This document shows positions 1 through 8,439 of a stretch of DNA of 64,000 bases, piece after piece. A program made the position numbers and the translations under genes. Where the stretch lies: contig SFMG01000003.1 in the NCBI GenBank assembly GCA_004554455.1, positions 1 to 64,000 of the forward strand. The letters run 5' to 3'. Source of the DNA: Bacteroidales bacterium. Its GTDB lineage: Bacteria; Bacteroidota; Bacteroidia; Bacteroidales; UBA932. The notes under the pieces are model-generated. The model was not told the origin of the DNA. It was given only the letters and a program-made list of their open reading frames with translations, and ran no database searches. How positions within the stretch are numbered: position 1 is the first letter of the stretch; each line of letters begins with the position of its first letter.

Positions 1-261
1 ACAAAATTATATTTTAAGAAAGAAATAAAAGTCTAAAAATTCAGTGAATATTTTTACAGTCGCTTACATTTTATAAGAAGAATCGCAAAATAGCTATCAA
101 GCTATAAGAAAATGTATTCATTATGCTTACACTTATATTGAATACTGAAAATTCGTCCTTCCGGAGTAATTAAAACGCTTAAAACCTGCATTTAGGATAT
201 ATTTATGTTCAATTTCGGAATAAAATGACAGAACAAGGCGGTCAATGCACTCAAGATTTTC
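1..261. other. AT-rich intergenic stretch, no gene seen
   Basis: This stretch before mntP is markedly more AT-rich than the coding DNA around it. I see no convincing coding frame, RNA gene or strong hairpin. It ends at the predicted mntP promoter. A short frame that opens at 225 and runs into mntP in another phase has no recognisable features, so I treat it as a shadow. Confidence 0.5.
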
Positions 262-269
262 TATATTTG
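262..269 (+). promoter_or_regulatory. Bacteroidetes-type -7 element for mntP
   Basis: TATATTTG matches the TAnnTTTG consensus and lies 52 bases before the mntP start. No clear TTG -33 element is seen at the usual spacing, so the assignment rests on the -7 box and its position. Confidence 0.5.
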
Positions 270-321
270 CAGACCTTTGTCAATCTTCTAAAATTTCGAA
301 AAACAAGCCAAGAAGACAAGC

Positions 322-927
322 ATGAACTTTCTGGACATATTGCTGATAGCCGTAGGGCTTTCGATGGACGCCTTCGCCGTCTCTGTAGGCAAAGGCATGG
401 CAGTACCCCGCGCAAACTGGCGCAATGCACTGTGCGTAGGAATATGGTTCGGAGGATTTCAAGGCCTTATGCCCATCATAGGCTTTATGCTAGTAAGCAT
501 ATTCTCGAATATCCCTGCAATAGGAAACGCCATAAGCCGCACCGACCATTGGATTGCCTTCCTGATGCTGGCGCTGATTGGCGGGAATATGATCAAAGAG
601 GCGCTGAGCAGCAAGGAAGAACAGTTCGACGACTCGTTTGCCGCACGCGCGATGGCGGTGCTGGCCGTAGCGACGAGCATAGATGCGCTTGCGACGGGAG
701 TCAGTTTCGCCTGCCTCGACAAATGCGCGACACTGACTGACGCACTTATGTCGGATATATGGCTGAACGCCGGCATTATCGCCCTGACGACCTTCGCTTT
801 TTCCGCAGTCGGTCTGCTGATCGGCAACGTCGTAGGGCGGCGCTTCCACAAGGGAGCCGAGATTTTCGGTGGTGTAGTCCTGATTTCAATCGGCCTGAAG
901 ATTCTGCTCGAACACCTGCTGGCTTAG
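322..927 (+). CDS. mntP: Manganese efflux pump MntP
   Basis: A small inner-membrane exporter of 201 residues, predicted to export Mn2+ and so protect the cell from manganese excess. The protein is almost wholly hydrophobic with about six membrane segments. It shows the duplicated DUF204 signature: a first MDAFAVS motif with Asp16 and a second TSIDALATG motif with Asp121, the acidic membrane residues typical of the family. Length is close to the usual 185-200. The start at 322 gives a normal first membrane helix. It appears monocistronic, with its own promoter upstream and a hairpin terminator downstream. Function is from family knowledge. Confidence 0.9.
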   Translation: MNFLDILLIAVGLSMDAFAVSVGKGMAVPRANWRNALCVGIWFGGFQGLMPIIGFMLVSIFSNIPAIGNAISRTDHWIAFLMLALIGGNMIKEALSSKEEQFDDSFAARAMAVLAVATSIDALATGVSFACLDKCATLTDALMSDIWLNAGIIALTTFAFSAVGLLIGNVVGRRFHKGAEIFGGVVLISIGLKILLEHLLA

Positions 928-983
928 CAATCTTCAGGAAATACCGAACGTTCAGTCCGCTCAACGGACAAAGCAGGAATTCG

Positions 984-1012
984 AATCCGGTTTTGCGAGT
1001 GAACCGGATTTT
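984..1012 (+). terminator. Hairpin terminator after mntP
   Basis: A perfect 9-bp inverted repeat (AATCCGGTT at 984-992 and AACCGGATT at 1002-1010) with a 9-base loop is followed by a short T run. It sits 56 bases past the mntP stop. The loop also contains the -33 element of the next promoter, so terminator and promoter overlap. Confidence 0.6.
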
Positions 1013-1023
1013 GATTATGTTTG
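993..1023 (+). promoter_or_regulatory. Promoter of the cobalamin uptake transcript
   Basis: TTG at 993-995 and TATGTTTG at 1016-1023 are separated by 20 bases, matching the Bacteroidetes -33/-7 arrangement. Transcription would begin just upstream of the cobalamin riboswitch. Confidence 0.7.
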
Positions 1024-1027
1024 CAAC

Positions 1028-1215
1028 GCAGATTCAAAAGGAATTGGTGAGCGCTTGAGTATTGGCGATAGCGCTTGAAAAGGGAAGCCGGTGAAAATCC
1101 GGGACTGTGCCCGCAGCTGTAAGTTCCTCAAAAGGCCGGATATCCATTGCCACTGTTTTCGGACGGGAAGGCTTCCGGATGGAACAAGTCAGAAGACCTG
1201 CCATTCCTTTAACTT
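1028..1215 (+). promoter_or_regulatory. Cobalamin (B12) riboswitch
   Basis: The conserved core is plain: a GGGAAGCCGGTGAAAATCC block starting at 1082, followed by the GGGACTGTGCCCGCAGCTGTAA-type segment ending near 1122, GCCACTG at 1148-1154, and the B12 box (AAGTCAGAAGACCTGCC) at 1186-1202. Such elements bind adenosyl- or other cobalamins and shut off downstream expression when the cofactor is plentiful. It stands directly before a TonB-dependent receptor, consistent with control of corrinoid import. The 5' boundary is approximate. Confidence 0.92.
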
Positions 1216-1254
1216 GTACGAGCCCGGGGCCAGGTTTGTGCCGGAACTGAAATT

Positions 1255-3309
1255 ATGCACAGATTATATTCAGACATTAAAGCACTGCTGATGGCGGTGT
1301 CGCTTTTCATAGTTACTCCCCTGTCCGCCCTGGACAGAGGAGAAGAGCCGGACAGTCTGGAGGCGGCGAAAGTTCTCGGAAGCAGGGAGAGAATGGCCAG
1401 GATGGAAGGACCGGTTGAAAGGATGGGAAACGAGCAGATCAGGGCCCTTGGATATGCCGATCCGGGCGAGGCGCTGAGGGCTTTCAGCGGGATTTCGCTG
1501 CGTGATTACGGAGGAGCTGGTGGATTGAGGACAGTCTCGGTCAGGGGCTTCGGTGCACAGCACACACAGGTCTCCGTGGATGGCATTCAGCTCTCGGATT
1601 TGCAGTCAGGAATGGCAGATTTAGCTCATAACAATTTTGTTAAGGGCTATAACATTAAAGTTTCAATAGCTGGAAATGAGGATATTTTCAAGAGCGCAAG
1701 CCAAATGGTAGCCGCCGGGTGCGTGGAAATGGAATCCGTGGACCCAAGCTTCGAGAAACGCCCATTTTCGCTTGGCGGGATGCTAAGATATGGCTCATTC
1801 AACACTCTCGGAGCCCAGTTTTCTTACGACCAGAGACTGACCCGGAGGAAATTCCGGGAAGAAAAAACGGAGTGGTCCAGAGGAGGAAAACCAGAGGGGT
1901 CACGGGAAGTGGTGATTAGTGCCGGACTGGACTATCTGGGAAGTGACGGGGATTATCCCTACAGGATGTCCGGGGATGATGAGCTGCGGCGGCGGGCAGG
2001 CTCAGGCGTGCAACGCCTGAGCCCCGAGTTCGGGCTGAAGGCCGAACTCGGGGCTGGCGCGCTCCGGGCGAAAGTCCTTGCGGACTTCGCCGAGCGCGGC
2101 CTGCCCGGCGCCGCGGTACTCCACACGGAAAAAGCCACGGAGCATCTCTCCGAAAGACACTGCGCTGCGGCCATATCCTTCATCGGGAATGACTGGGGAC
2201 GCTGGCGCCTGCGCAGCAATCTCAGTTGGGACTACAAACACAGCCACTGGAGCGACAGCTCGGCCATATACCAGACCCCAGCCCATCAGGACTACCGCCA
2301 GAATATGATAATGCTTTCGGCCACCGCCCTTTTCGACGCAGGCCGCGGCGTCAATATCGCCTTCGCGGAGGACCTCGGCGTCGGCCATCTCGTCACAAGT
2401 CTCCCCGACTGCCCCTACCCTACCCGTCTCTCCTCGCTCAGCGCCATCTCGGCCTCTTACCGTCGCGGCATCTTCAGCGCCAGCAGCACCCTTGCCGCCT
2501 CGGTCATAAAGGACTTCGTGCGCAAGGGAGACGAACCGGCCCTCAAACTGCATATCAGCCCGTCCTTCAGCACCGCGCTGCGCCTGCCGAAAGGCTTCCG
2601 CCTGCGCGCCTCCCTTCGCGACGGCTACCGTGCACCCAGCTTCAACGAACTCTACTGGACCGGAATAGGCAGCCGGGAACTGCTAAGCGAAAAGGCGCTG
2701 CAATGCAACCTTGGCTTTAATTGGTCATATACAAGTAGCAGTGAATCAGCATTGAATCTCTACGCAGGCATAGACGCCTACTGCAACCTCGTCCGCGACA
2801 AGATCGTAGCCAGCCCCTCCCTCTTCATCTGGAGCATGCACAACATAGGCCGTGCGCTGATGGCCGGCTGCGAAGTCAACGGAGGCGGCAGCTGGCACCC
2901 CTTCTCCGCCCGTCGGGAGATATGCTTCAGCCTCCACTGCAACTACGCCTGGCAATATGCAATAGACATAAGCGAGCGCGACGCCGCCAACTACGGCGAC
3001 CAGATACGATATATCCCACGCAACAGCGGCAGCGGTCATTTCAGCATCGAAACTCCCTGGTTCCGCGCGAGTTACAAGCTCATAGCCGTCGGGCAGCGCT
3101 GGTTCCAGGACCAGAACACGCCCCGCTCCCGTCTGGAGCCATACTGGGACCACGGCATTTCCGTCGGCCATGCCTTCCACATACGCGGACTGCTGCTGGA
3201 CCTCAGTTTCGATGCCCTCAACCTCGGCGGCCGCAACTACGAAATCATACGCTCCTACCCGATGCCCGGCCGTCAGTTCCGCGGAACACTACGCCTGACC
3301 CTGCCCTGA
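1255..3309 (+). CDS. btuB: BtuB-like TonB-dependent corrinoid receptor
   Basis: A 684-residue outer-membrane receptor, predicted to carry cobalamin or related corrinoids into the periplasm with TonB energy. It has an N-terminal signal peptide, a plug domain (about residues 50-155, with the SVRGFGAQHTQVSVDGIQLS segment) and a C-terminal beta barrel ending in a YPMPGRQFRGTLRL strand typical of Bacteroidetes BtuB. The cobalamin riboswitch upstream and the BtuG-like gene 47 bases downstream support the substrate. The start at 1255 gives the signal peptide. Coding DNA near 2000-2098 holds three consecutive hairpins, and the stretch around 1610-1740 is more AT-rich than its surroundings. Confidence 0.85.
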   Translation: MHRLYSDIKALLMAVSLFIVTPLSALDRGEEPDSLEAAKVLGSRERMARMEGPVERMGNEQIRALGYADPGEALRAFSGISLRDYGGAGGLRTVSVRGFGAQHTQVSVDGIQLSDLQSGMADLAHNNFVKGYNIKVSIAGNEDIFKSASQMVAAGCVEMESVDPSFEKRPFSLGGMLRYGSFNTLGAQFSYDQRLTRRKFREEKTEWSRGGKPEGSREVVISAGLDYLGSDGDYPYRMSGDDELRRRAGSGVQRLSPEFGLKAELGAGALRAKVLADFAERGLPGAAVLHTEKATEHLSERHCAAAISFIGNDWGRWRLRSNLSWDYKHSHWSDSSAIYQTPAHQDYRQNMIMLSATALFDAGRGVNIAFAEDLGVGHLVTSLPDCPYPTRLSSLSAISASYRRGIFSASSTLAASVIKDFVRKGDEPALKLHISPSFSTALRLPKGFRLRASLRDGYRAPSFNELYWTGIGSRELLSEKALQCNLGFNWSYTSSSESALNLYAGIDAYCNLVRDKIVASPSLFIWSMHNIGRALMAGCEVNGGGSWHPFSARREICFSLHCNYAWQYAIDISERDAANYGDQIRYIPRNSGSGHFSIETPWFRASYKLIAVGQRWFQDQNTPRSRLEPYWDHGISVGHAFHIRGLLLDLSFDALNLGGRNYEIIRSYPMPGRQFRGTLRLTLP
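2000..2098. repeat. Three back-to-back inverted repeats inside the receptor gene
   Basis: Hairpin 1 has perfect 10-bp arms (2000-2009 and 2013-2022, GCTCAGGCGT). Hairpin 2 has perfect 12-bp arms (2022-2033 and 2042-2053, CCCCGAGTTCGG). Hairpin 3 (2058-2098) pairs CGCGCTC and GGCGAAAGTCC with GGACTTCGCC and GAGCGCG, with small bulges. They lie in frame in the barrel region, around residues 249-281. Confidence 0.8.
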
Positions 3310-3356
3310 TCCGACTCCAACCCCGACAGAAATTTCAACCAAAACATTCAATAAAT

Positions 3357-4418
3357 ATGCGTAACTTAATTAAATTCAATGTTTTGCTATTTGTAATAGC
3401 AAGCATCGCAGCAAGTTGTAACAAAGAGAAAAAAGAAGAAATCTCCCCTATCTCCGGCAAAGGAATTTTCATCCTCAACAACGGCAACTGGAACAGCAAC
3501 GACGCCTGCATCAGCTTCATCGACGCCAGCACCGGAGCCACTACCACCAGCGCTTTCGAGACGGTCAACGGAATCAAGCTCGGAGACCTCGGACAGGATA
3601 TGTACAAAGCCGCGGACGGCAAGATTTACATAGCCGTGTCCAATTCCAAGACCATCTTCATCACCGACTCCAGACTAAAGCTCATCTCAAGCCTTCAGCT
3701 CGACTACAGCCCTAGGGCCTTTGCAAGCGACGGCAAGGACGTCTATGTGACCCTTTACGAGGGCTATCTCGGCCGCATAGACAACAACGCGGGCCAGTGG
3801 AAGCTCAGCACCACCAAGGTGGGACCGAATCCGGAAGGCGTCGCCATTGCGGATGGCAAGGCCTGGGTCGCCAACTCGGGAGGCTATGTAACCGACGGGA
3901 ACGGATTCAATATATACAATAACACTGTCAGCGTAGTAGATCTCTCCACTTTCAGTGAAACTTCAACCGTAACGGTAAATACGAACCCTAAGGACGTATG
4001 CGCCTTCAACGGATATATATACGTAAGCAGCCTCGGCAACTACTACGACATTCCGGCCGCCCTGCAGCGCATAGACCCGTCGTCCTCGACGGTTGCCGAC
4101 ATAGACATCGACGTCCCGTACGCGCTCGCATGCGACGGCAAGCGGCTGGCCGTACTCTGCACCGGCTACGACGCCGACTGGAATCTCATACCCGGCTGCA
4201 TATATGACATAAAATCAGGCGAAGCAACGCCCGAACTCCTCTGCAGCGGCATAGAAAACGCCTACTCGATCTCGCTCGGCAAGGATGGCGACAGCTTTGT
4301 CGGCACTTCCGACTACCTCACCGAAGGCAAAGTGATACTCATCGACGCCGAGGGCGAACAGCTCGACAGCTTCGAGTCCCGGGGCCTCAACCCAATACGT
4401 GTCGTCGATGCACGGTAA
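3357..4418 (+). CDS. btuG: BtuG-like surface lipoprotein, beta-propeller (YncE/DUF5074 type)
   Basis: A 353-residue exported lipoprotein. It has a signal peptide ending in a lipobox with Cys21, then repeated blade-like segments (GIFILNNGNWNSNDACISF, KIYIAVSNS, VYVTLYEGYLGRID, AWVANSGGY and similar) that indicate a seven-bladed propeller. In Bacteroides, BtuG proteins of this fold cap BtuB at the cell surface and bind cobinamide and cobalamin very tightly. The position straight after a riboswitch-controlled BtuB-like gene makes that role likely here. I chose the ATG at 3357 because it begins the signal peptide; the frame is open further upstream, inside the receptor gene, but that part is not protein-like. 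Confidence 0.72.
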   Translation: MRNLIKFNVLLFVIASIAASCNKEKKEEISPISGKGIFILNNGNWNSNDACISFIDASTGATTTSAFETVNGIKLGDLGQDMYKAADGKIYIAVSNSKTIFITDSRLKLISSLQLDYSPRAFASDGKDVYVTLYEGYLGRIDNNAGQWKLSTTKVGPNPEGVAIADGKAWVANSGGYVTDGNGFNIYNNTVSVVDLSTFSETSTVTVNTNPKDVCAFNGYIYVSSLGNYYDIPAALQRIDPSSSTVADIDIDVPYALACDGKRLAVLCTGYDADWNLIPGCIYDIKSGEATPELLCSGIENAYSISLGKDGDSFVGTSDYLTEGKVILIDAEGEQLDSFESRGLNPIRVVDAR

Positions 4419-4462
4419 ATCCCCACGCGCCACCGACGCACTTTGATTTGGCAAAAGATTGC

Positions 4463-4470
4463 TACCTTTG
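4463..4470 (+). promoter_or_regulatory. -7 element for the NhaC gene
   Basis: TACCTTTG, 36 bases before the start of the antiporter gene, with a TTTG at 4442-4445 as a possible, slightly close -33 element. It suggests the antiporter is transcribed separately from the corrinoid uptake genes. Confidence 0.55.
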
Positions 4471-4506
4471 CAGCCCAAAGCATCCCCGCCAAAACCAACG
4501 AGTCTT

Positions 4507-5898
4507 ATGATACGAAGTTCCAAAGGCCTTCTGGCACTGAGTCCCCTGCTGGTATTCCTGCTGGTATATGTACTGTCCTCCCTTTTTGTCGGGGACTTCG
4601 GCAGGGTGCCCGTGTCGTCGGCCTTTCTTATTGCGGCTATATGGGCTGTCGCCACCACTCCGGGCAAACTGCGCGAACGCATAAACTGCTTCTCGAAAGG
4701 CGCCGGCGACCGCAATATTCTTTTAATGATATGGATATTCGTACTGGCGGGGGCTTTCGCCGGCAGCGCGAAGGATATAGGCGCCATTGACGCAACCGTA
4801 GCCGCCACCCTGCATCTGGTGCCTTCGAAACTCATCTTCTGCGGCCTCTTTCTCGCCTCCTGCTTCATATCCATGTCCATAGGAACCAGCGTCGGCACCA
4901 TAGTCGCCCTCGTTCCGCTTGCGACCGAAATGGCGGCGAACTGCGGCGTCAGCGAGGCCTATATGGCTGCAATCATAGTCGGCGGCGCCTTTTTCGGCGA
5001 CAACCTCTCGTTCATATCCGACACCACCATAGCCTCTACCCGCATAATGAAATGCGAAATGCGCGACAAATTCCGCATGAATATACGCATCATACTCCCG
5101 GCCGTGCTCGTCGTCGCCGCCATCTATATATGGCAGGGATGGAATGCGCAGCTTACGGGTGTCGGGAATATGGACGACTGGTACAAAGTCTTCCCTTACC
5201 TGCTGGTCATCGTAATGGCTATGTCAGGCATAGACGTGAGCATAGTCCTGCTTACCGGCATCATAGCGAACGCCGTAATGGGCTTCTGCTGCGGCAGCTT
5301 CCTGCCCCAGGAGCTCGGTGCCGCTGCCGGAACCGGACTTGCTGCCGGGGCCGACGGGGCCCTTGCGGCAGGAGCCGGGAAGATGGCGGCCCTGGCCTGG
5401 ACCGGCTGGCTGGCCTCCCTGGGCAGGGGCATAGCCACAATGAGCGACCTTATCATAGTCACACTGCTTGCCGGAGGACTAATGGAACTCATACGTGCCA
5501 ACGGAGGCCTCGACTTCATCATCGACCGCCTCACAAGACGCATCAAGGGCGAACGCGGCGCCCAGTTCAGCATTGCGGCCCTGGTCTGCATAGCGGATAT
5601 ATGCACGGCCAACAACACCATAGCCATAATCAGCACGGGCAGCATAGCCAAGGAGATTTCCGACCGCTTCGGTCTGGACCCTCGTAAGACGGCCAGCATC
5701 CTGGACACCTTCTCCTGCCTCATCCAGGGCATCATACCTTACGGCGCCCAGCTGCTCATTGCCGCCGGCCTCGCAGGCATATCATCCGCCTCCATCATAC
5801 CCCACCTCTACTATCCTTTCCTGATGGGAGTGATGGCCGTGCTGTCAATCATCTTCCGCTTCCCGCGCAATACGGTGAAGCCCCAGGCCAGAGGCTAA
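4507..5898 (+). CDS. nhaC: Na+/H+ antiporter, NhaC family
   Basis: A polytopic inner-membrane protein of 463 residues with about eleven hydrophobic segments, predicted to exchange sodium for protons. The GAFFGDNLSFISDTTIAS segment and the later TANNTIAIISTGSIAKEI region are hallmarks of the NhaC/PF03553 family. An earlier in-frame start at 4459 overlaps the predicted promoter; the ATG at 4507 yields a short cytoplasmic lead (MIRSSKG) before the first helix and is preferred. It is convergent with the GH43 gene, with only five bases between stops. A distant paralogue occurs at 59549-60991. Substrate could instead be a dicarboxylate or amine coupled to sodium, as some family members exchange organic ions. 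Confidence 0.8.
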   Translation: MIRSSKGLLALSPLLVFLLVYVLSSLFVGDFGRVPVSSAFLIAAIWAVATTPGKLRERINCFSKGAGDRNILLMIWIFVLAGAFAGSAKDIGAIDATVAATLHLVPSKLIFCGLFLASCFISMSIGTSVGTIVALVPLATEMAANCGVSEAYMAAIIVGGAFFGDNLSFISDTTIASTRIMKCEMRDKFRMNIRIILPAVLVVAAIYIWQGWNAQLTGVGNMDDWYKVFPYLLVIVMAMSGIDVSIVLLTGIIANAVMGFCCGSFLPQELGAAAGTGLAAGADGALAAGAGKMAALAWTGWLASLGRGIATMSDLIIVTLLAGGLMELIRANGGLDFIIDRLTRRIKGERGAQFSIAALVCIADICTANNTIAIISTGSIAKEISDRFGLDPRKTASILDTFSCLIQGIIPYGAQLLIAAGLAGISSASIIPHLYYPFLMGVMAVLSIIFRFPRNTVKPQARG

Positions 5899-5903
5899 AC
5901 GAC

Positions 5904-7715
5904 TTAGCAATCAGATTTCACAGTCACCCAATCGACGCGGAGCCAGCCTCCATCATTCTTAGAGACGTGACGGTTGCAGAAAAAGCCGAACTTGGCACCC
6001 GTCCACTTCCCCGGGCGTGCCGTGAAGCGATATCCCCCGTCAGGCAGCGGGAACCAGTCCAGACCGTCAGTACCGTACTCGAAACGGCAGACGGCATCGG
6101 GGACATCCCCGGGGCGTTCCCTTGGCTCCACCTTCACCCTGACGTAGAAATCCGTATTCCCATAAGAACGGGAGCCGAGCACCGTCTCAAGGCCCACGGT
6201 CCCAAGCACTCTTTCCTCACCGCCCTCCATCGCATCCCTGCACTCAACAGCCTGAAGCACCGCTCCGTCCGGGGTGCCTAGCACCTTCAGGGCGAAATAG
6301 TCCAGGCCGAAAACCACGAATCCCGCATCCTCAGAGCCGGGAGCAAGCTGAGGATTGGGCACAAAAGAAAGCTTTGCAGTAACGGTGAAACTCTCCGATG
6401 GGAATTTCTGAAGCAAGAGATTCGGAGAATCGGAGAGGTTGCGCCAGGACTCGGACTGCTCCACGGAGTAGAGCTTGAGAGCTGAGCGTCCGCTTTCCCC
6501 ATCCGCAGCGCCCGGCCCCACGAAAGACCAATACGGGGAAGGCACGCCCTGCCACTGCCACTGCAGTCCGAGATCCAGGGCGCGGAAGTCATCGCACGTG
6601 GCCGGCTGGAAGCAGCCGCTCCCCTTCAGATCCGGCTTACGGTATTCCTGCACAGGCTCACCGACTCCGTCCCCATCCCTGTCTATGCCTATCACAGGCC
6701 AGTCCTCTTCCGTCCAGGTCATAGGCTGGAGATGGACCACCCGCCCGTAGGCATCCTTATCCTGAAAATGAAGGAACCAATGTTCCCCCGAAGGCGTATC
6801 GACCCACGCTCCCTGATGAGGTCCGTTCACCCGGGTAGAGCCCTGGGCCATCACTATCCTCTCCGCGTATGGCCCATAGGGATTGTCCGCCCTGAGGACC
6901 AGCTGCCAGCCGGTAGAGACGCCGCCGGCGGGAGCAAATATATAATAGTATCCCCTGAAGCTGTAGAACTTCGTCCCTTCCACCGTCGGCTGGGTACGGT
7001 GCCCGTCAAAGACAATCCTGCCCGGTGCGAGCAGCGAAGTGCCGTCCGCAGACATAGGCGCCACGAAGAGTACGCTCTTATGGCCTGCCCTGCTCCCCGC
7101 GCAGCCGAAAGAGAGCCAGGCCTTTCCGTCTTCGTCCCACAATGGGCAGGGATCGATGAAGCCTTTTGCCTTCAGCAGCCATACCGGCGCCTCCCAGTCT
7201 CCTCTCGGGTCCGATGTCTTGACCATGAATATGCCCCTGTCGGGGTCTCCGCAGAAGATATAGAATTCCCCGTCGTGGTATCTTATGGACGGTGCCCACA
7301 CACCGTTCCCATGCTGCGGCACACTCCTCCACTCCTGAGCCCCCGGCACAGGGGAGCTGTCTCCCCTCAATCCGTGCCCGAGCACCTCCCAGGGCCTCTC
7401 ATCGGACCAGTCCGGCCCAGGGTAATCCCTGAGTGCCGCCCCGACCAGCTCCCAATTCACAAGGTCTGTCGAATGCAGAATCTGCAGCCCCGGGAAGGCA
7501 CAGAAGGAAGAGGATGTCATATAATAGTCCTCCCCCACCCTGCAGACGTCCGGATCGGAATAGTCCGCATAGATAACGGGGTTGACATAGTGTGTCCCCC
7601 TGTCGGGGTTCCAGTTTCCTCCGGCATCCTGCCCGTCACAAGGTATATTCGTCCCTGCAATCAAGAGCATCAGGGCCGCTACTGCCGCCTTCAAGTGTCT
7701 GCGAGCTGTCTTCAT
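5904..7715 (-). CDS. Secreted glycoside hydrolase family 43 enzyme with C-terminal beta-sandwich domain
   Basis: A 603-residue exported hydrolase, expected to release xylose or arabinose from plant hemicellulose or pectin side chains. A signal peptide (about residues 1-29) precedes a five-bladed GH43 catalytic domain. The expected catalytic acids are visible: Asp54 in YSDPD (general base), Asp188 in GFIDPCP (pKa modulator) and Glu246 in TVEGTKF (general acid). Residues from about 370 on resemble the lectin-like beta-sandwich common in beta-xylosidase and arabinofuranosidase members. No SusC/D pair is adjacent, so it is not part of a standard polysaccharide utilisation locus here. Exact specificity cannot be told from sequence alone. 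Confidence 0.85.
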   Translation of the reverse strand: MKTARRHLKAAVAALMLLIAGTNIPCDGQDAGGNWNPDRGTHYVNPVIYADYSDPDVCRVGEDYYMTSSSFCAFPGLQILHSTDLVNWELVGAALRDYPGPDWSDERPWEVLGHGLRGDSSPVPGAQEWRSVPQHGNGVWAPSIRYHDGEFYIFCGDPDRGIFMVKTSDPRGDWEAPVWLLKAKGFIDPCPLWDEDGKAWLSFGCAGSRAGHKSVLFVAPMSADGTSLLAPGRIVFDGHRTQPTVEGTKFYSFRGYYYIFAPAGGVSTGWQLVLRADNPYGPYAERIVMAQGSTRVNGPHQGAWVDTPSGEHWFLHFQDKDAYGRVVHLQPMTWTEEDWPVIGIDRDGDGVGEPVQEYRKPDLKGSGCFQPATCDDFRALDLGLQWQWQGVPSPYWSFVGPGAADGESGRSALKLYSVEQSESWRNLSDSPNLLLQKFPSESFTVTAKLSFVPNPQLAPGSEDAGFVVFGLDYFALKVLGTPDGAVLQAVECRDAMEGGEERVLGTVGLETVLGSRSYGNTDFYVRVKVEPRERPGDVPDAVCRFEYGTDGLDWFPLPDGGYRFTARPGKWTGAKFGFFCNRHVSKNDGGWLRVDWVTVKSDC

Positions 7716-7741
7716 ATTCTGCTTAAATATCGTTTGATTGG

Positions 7742-7749
7742 CAAATGTA
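7742..7749 (-). promoter_or_regulatory. -7 element for the GH43 gene
   Basis: Read on the minus strand this is TACATTTG, 26 bases before the GH43 start codon. No good -33 TTG is seen. Confidence 0.5.
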
Positions 7750-7796
7750 GTCGTTTCTGCCGTTGAACCTGAAGGTGGTACGCAAGTAGGTCTTTT

Positions 7797-8435
7797 TTAT
7801 TCCTTCGGATAACCTACCGGATTGTTGAGTACCGGAATCTGCTTTTCGCCAAGGCCAAGCAGATTGCTGAGACCCTCCACATTCATAATGCCCCTCGGGA
7901 CAGTACAGAGGCCGACCGCGGCACAATAGAGACTGATGTTCTGCGAAACTATTCCGGCATCACAATAGACCATCATCCTGGCGTGATCGGAGTCAGAGCC
8001 GTATTTCTCGAAATCTGCGACCATCAGCAGACTGAGAGGAGCCGTCTTCGCGAAGGCCTGAGGACCGGCAATAAGGTCGCGGTAATCCCCTTCCGCAACC
8101 CTATGCAAACTGTGATTGTCGTGGTCGTAGAGTGAAACCCCGTCTGCAGTGAAGAGATAGAGACGTATCTCCTGACGGTTGCGGGCAGTCGGCGAGGTCA
8201 TCCTGCCATCCTCGCGGTTCTTTCCCTGTGCCGCCCACAGCAGATCCGCTATCTCCTGTTCGCTAAGTTCCCGGGACGAGTACTCCCTTACAGAACGCCT
8301 TGCATTCAGAGCGTCCATAATACCGGCCGCCGCACGGTCCATATCCGGAGCCGGCAATTTCCTTTCCTGCGCAGACAAGGCGCCCGATGCGAGCGCGAGA
8401 AGCGCGATAGATATAAACAACTTCTTCATATTCAT
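7797..8435 (-). CDS. Exported nitroreductase-family flavoprotein
   Basis: A 212-residue protein with a clear signal peptide (MKKLFISIALLALASGALSAQ) followed by a nitroreductase fold of the SagB/thiazole-oxidase-like kind: the RRSVREY motif near residue 46 for FMN binding, a DLLWAAQGKN segment, and the late GLCTVPRGIMN region. Members reduce or oxidise small substrates using FMN. Export is less common for the family and suggests a periplasmic redox role. It begins four bases after the recG stop and is probably co-transcribed with recG. Two in-frame ATGs (8435 and 8429) are equally plausible. The substrate is unknown. Confidence 0.78.
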   Translation of the reverse strand: MNMKKLFISIALLALASGALSAQERKLPAPDMDRAAAGIMDALNARRSVREYSSRELSEQEIADLLWAAQGKNREDGRMTSPTARNRQEIRLYLFTADGVSLYDHDNHSLHRVAEGDYRDLIAGPQAFAKTAPLSLLMVADFEKYGSDSDHARMMVYCDAGIVSQNISLYCAAVGLCTVPRGIMNVEGLSNLLGLGEKQIPVLNNPVGYPKE

Positions 8436-8439
8436 ATAA

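Noticed and set aside
322..927. A yybP-ykoY manganese riboswitch before mntP
   Set aside because: I looked for its conserved loops in 262-321 and found nothing convincing.
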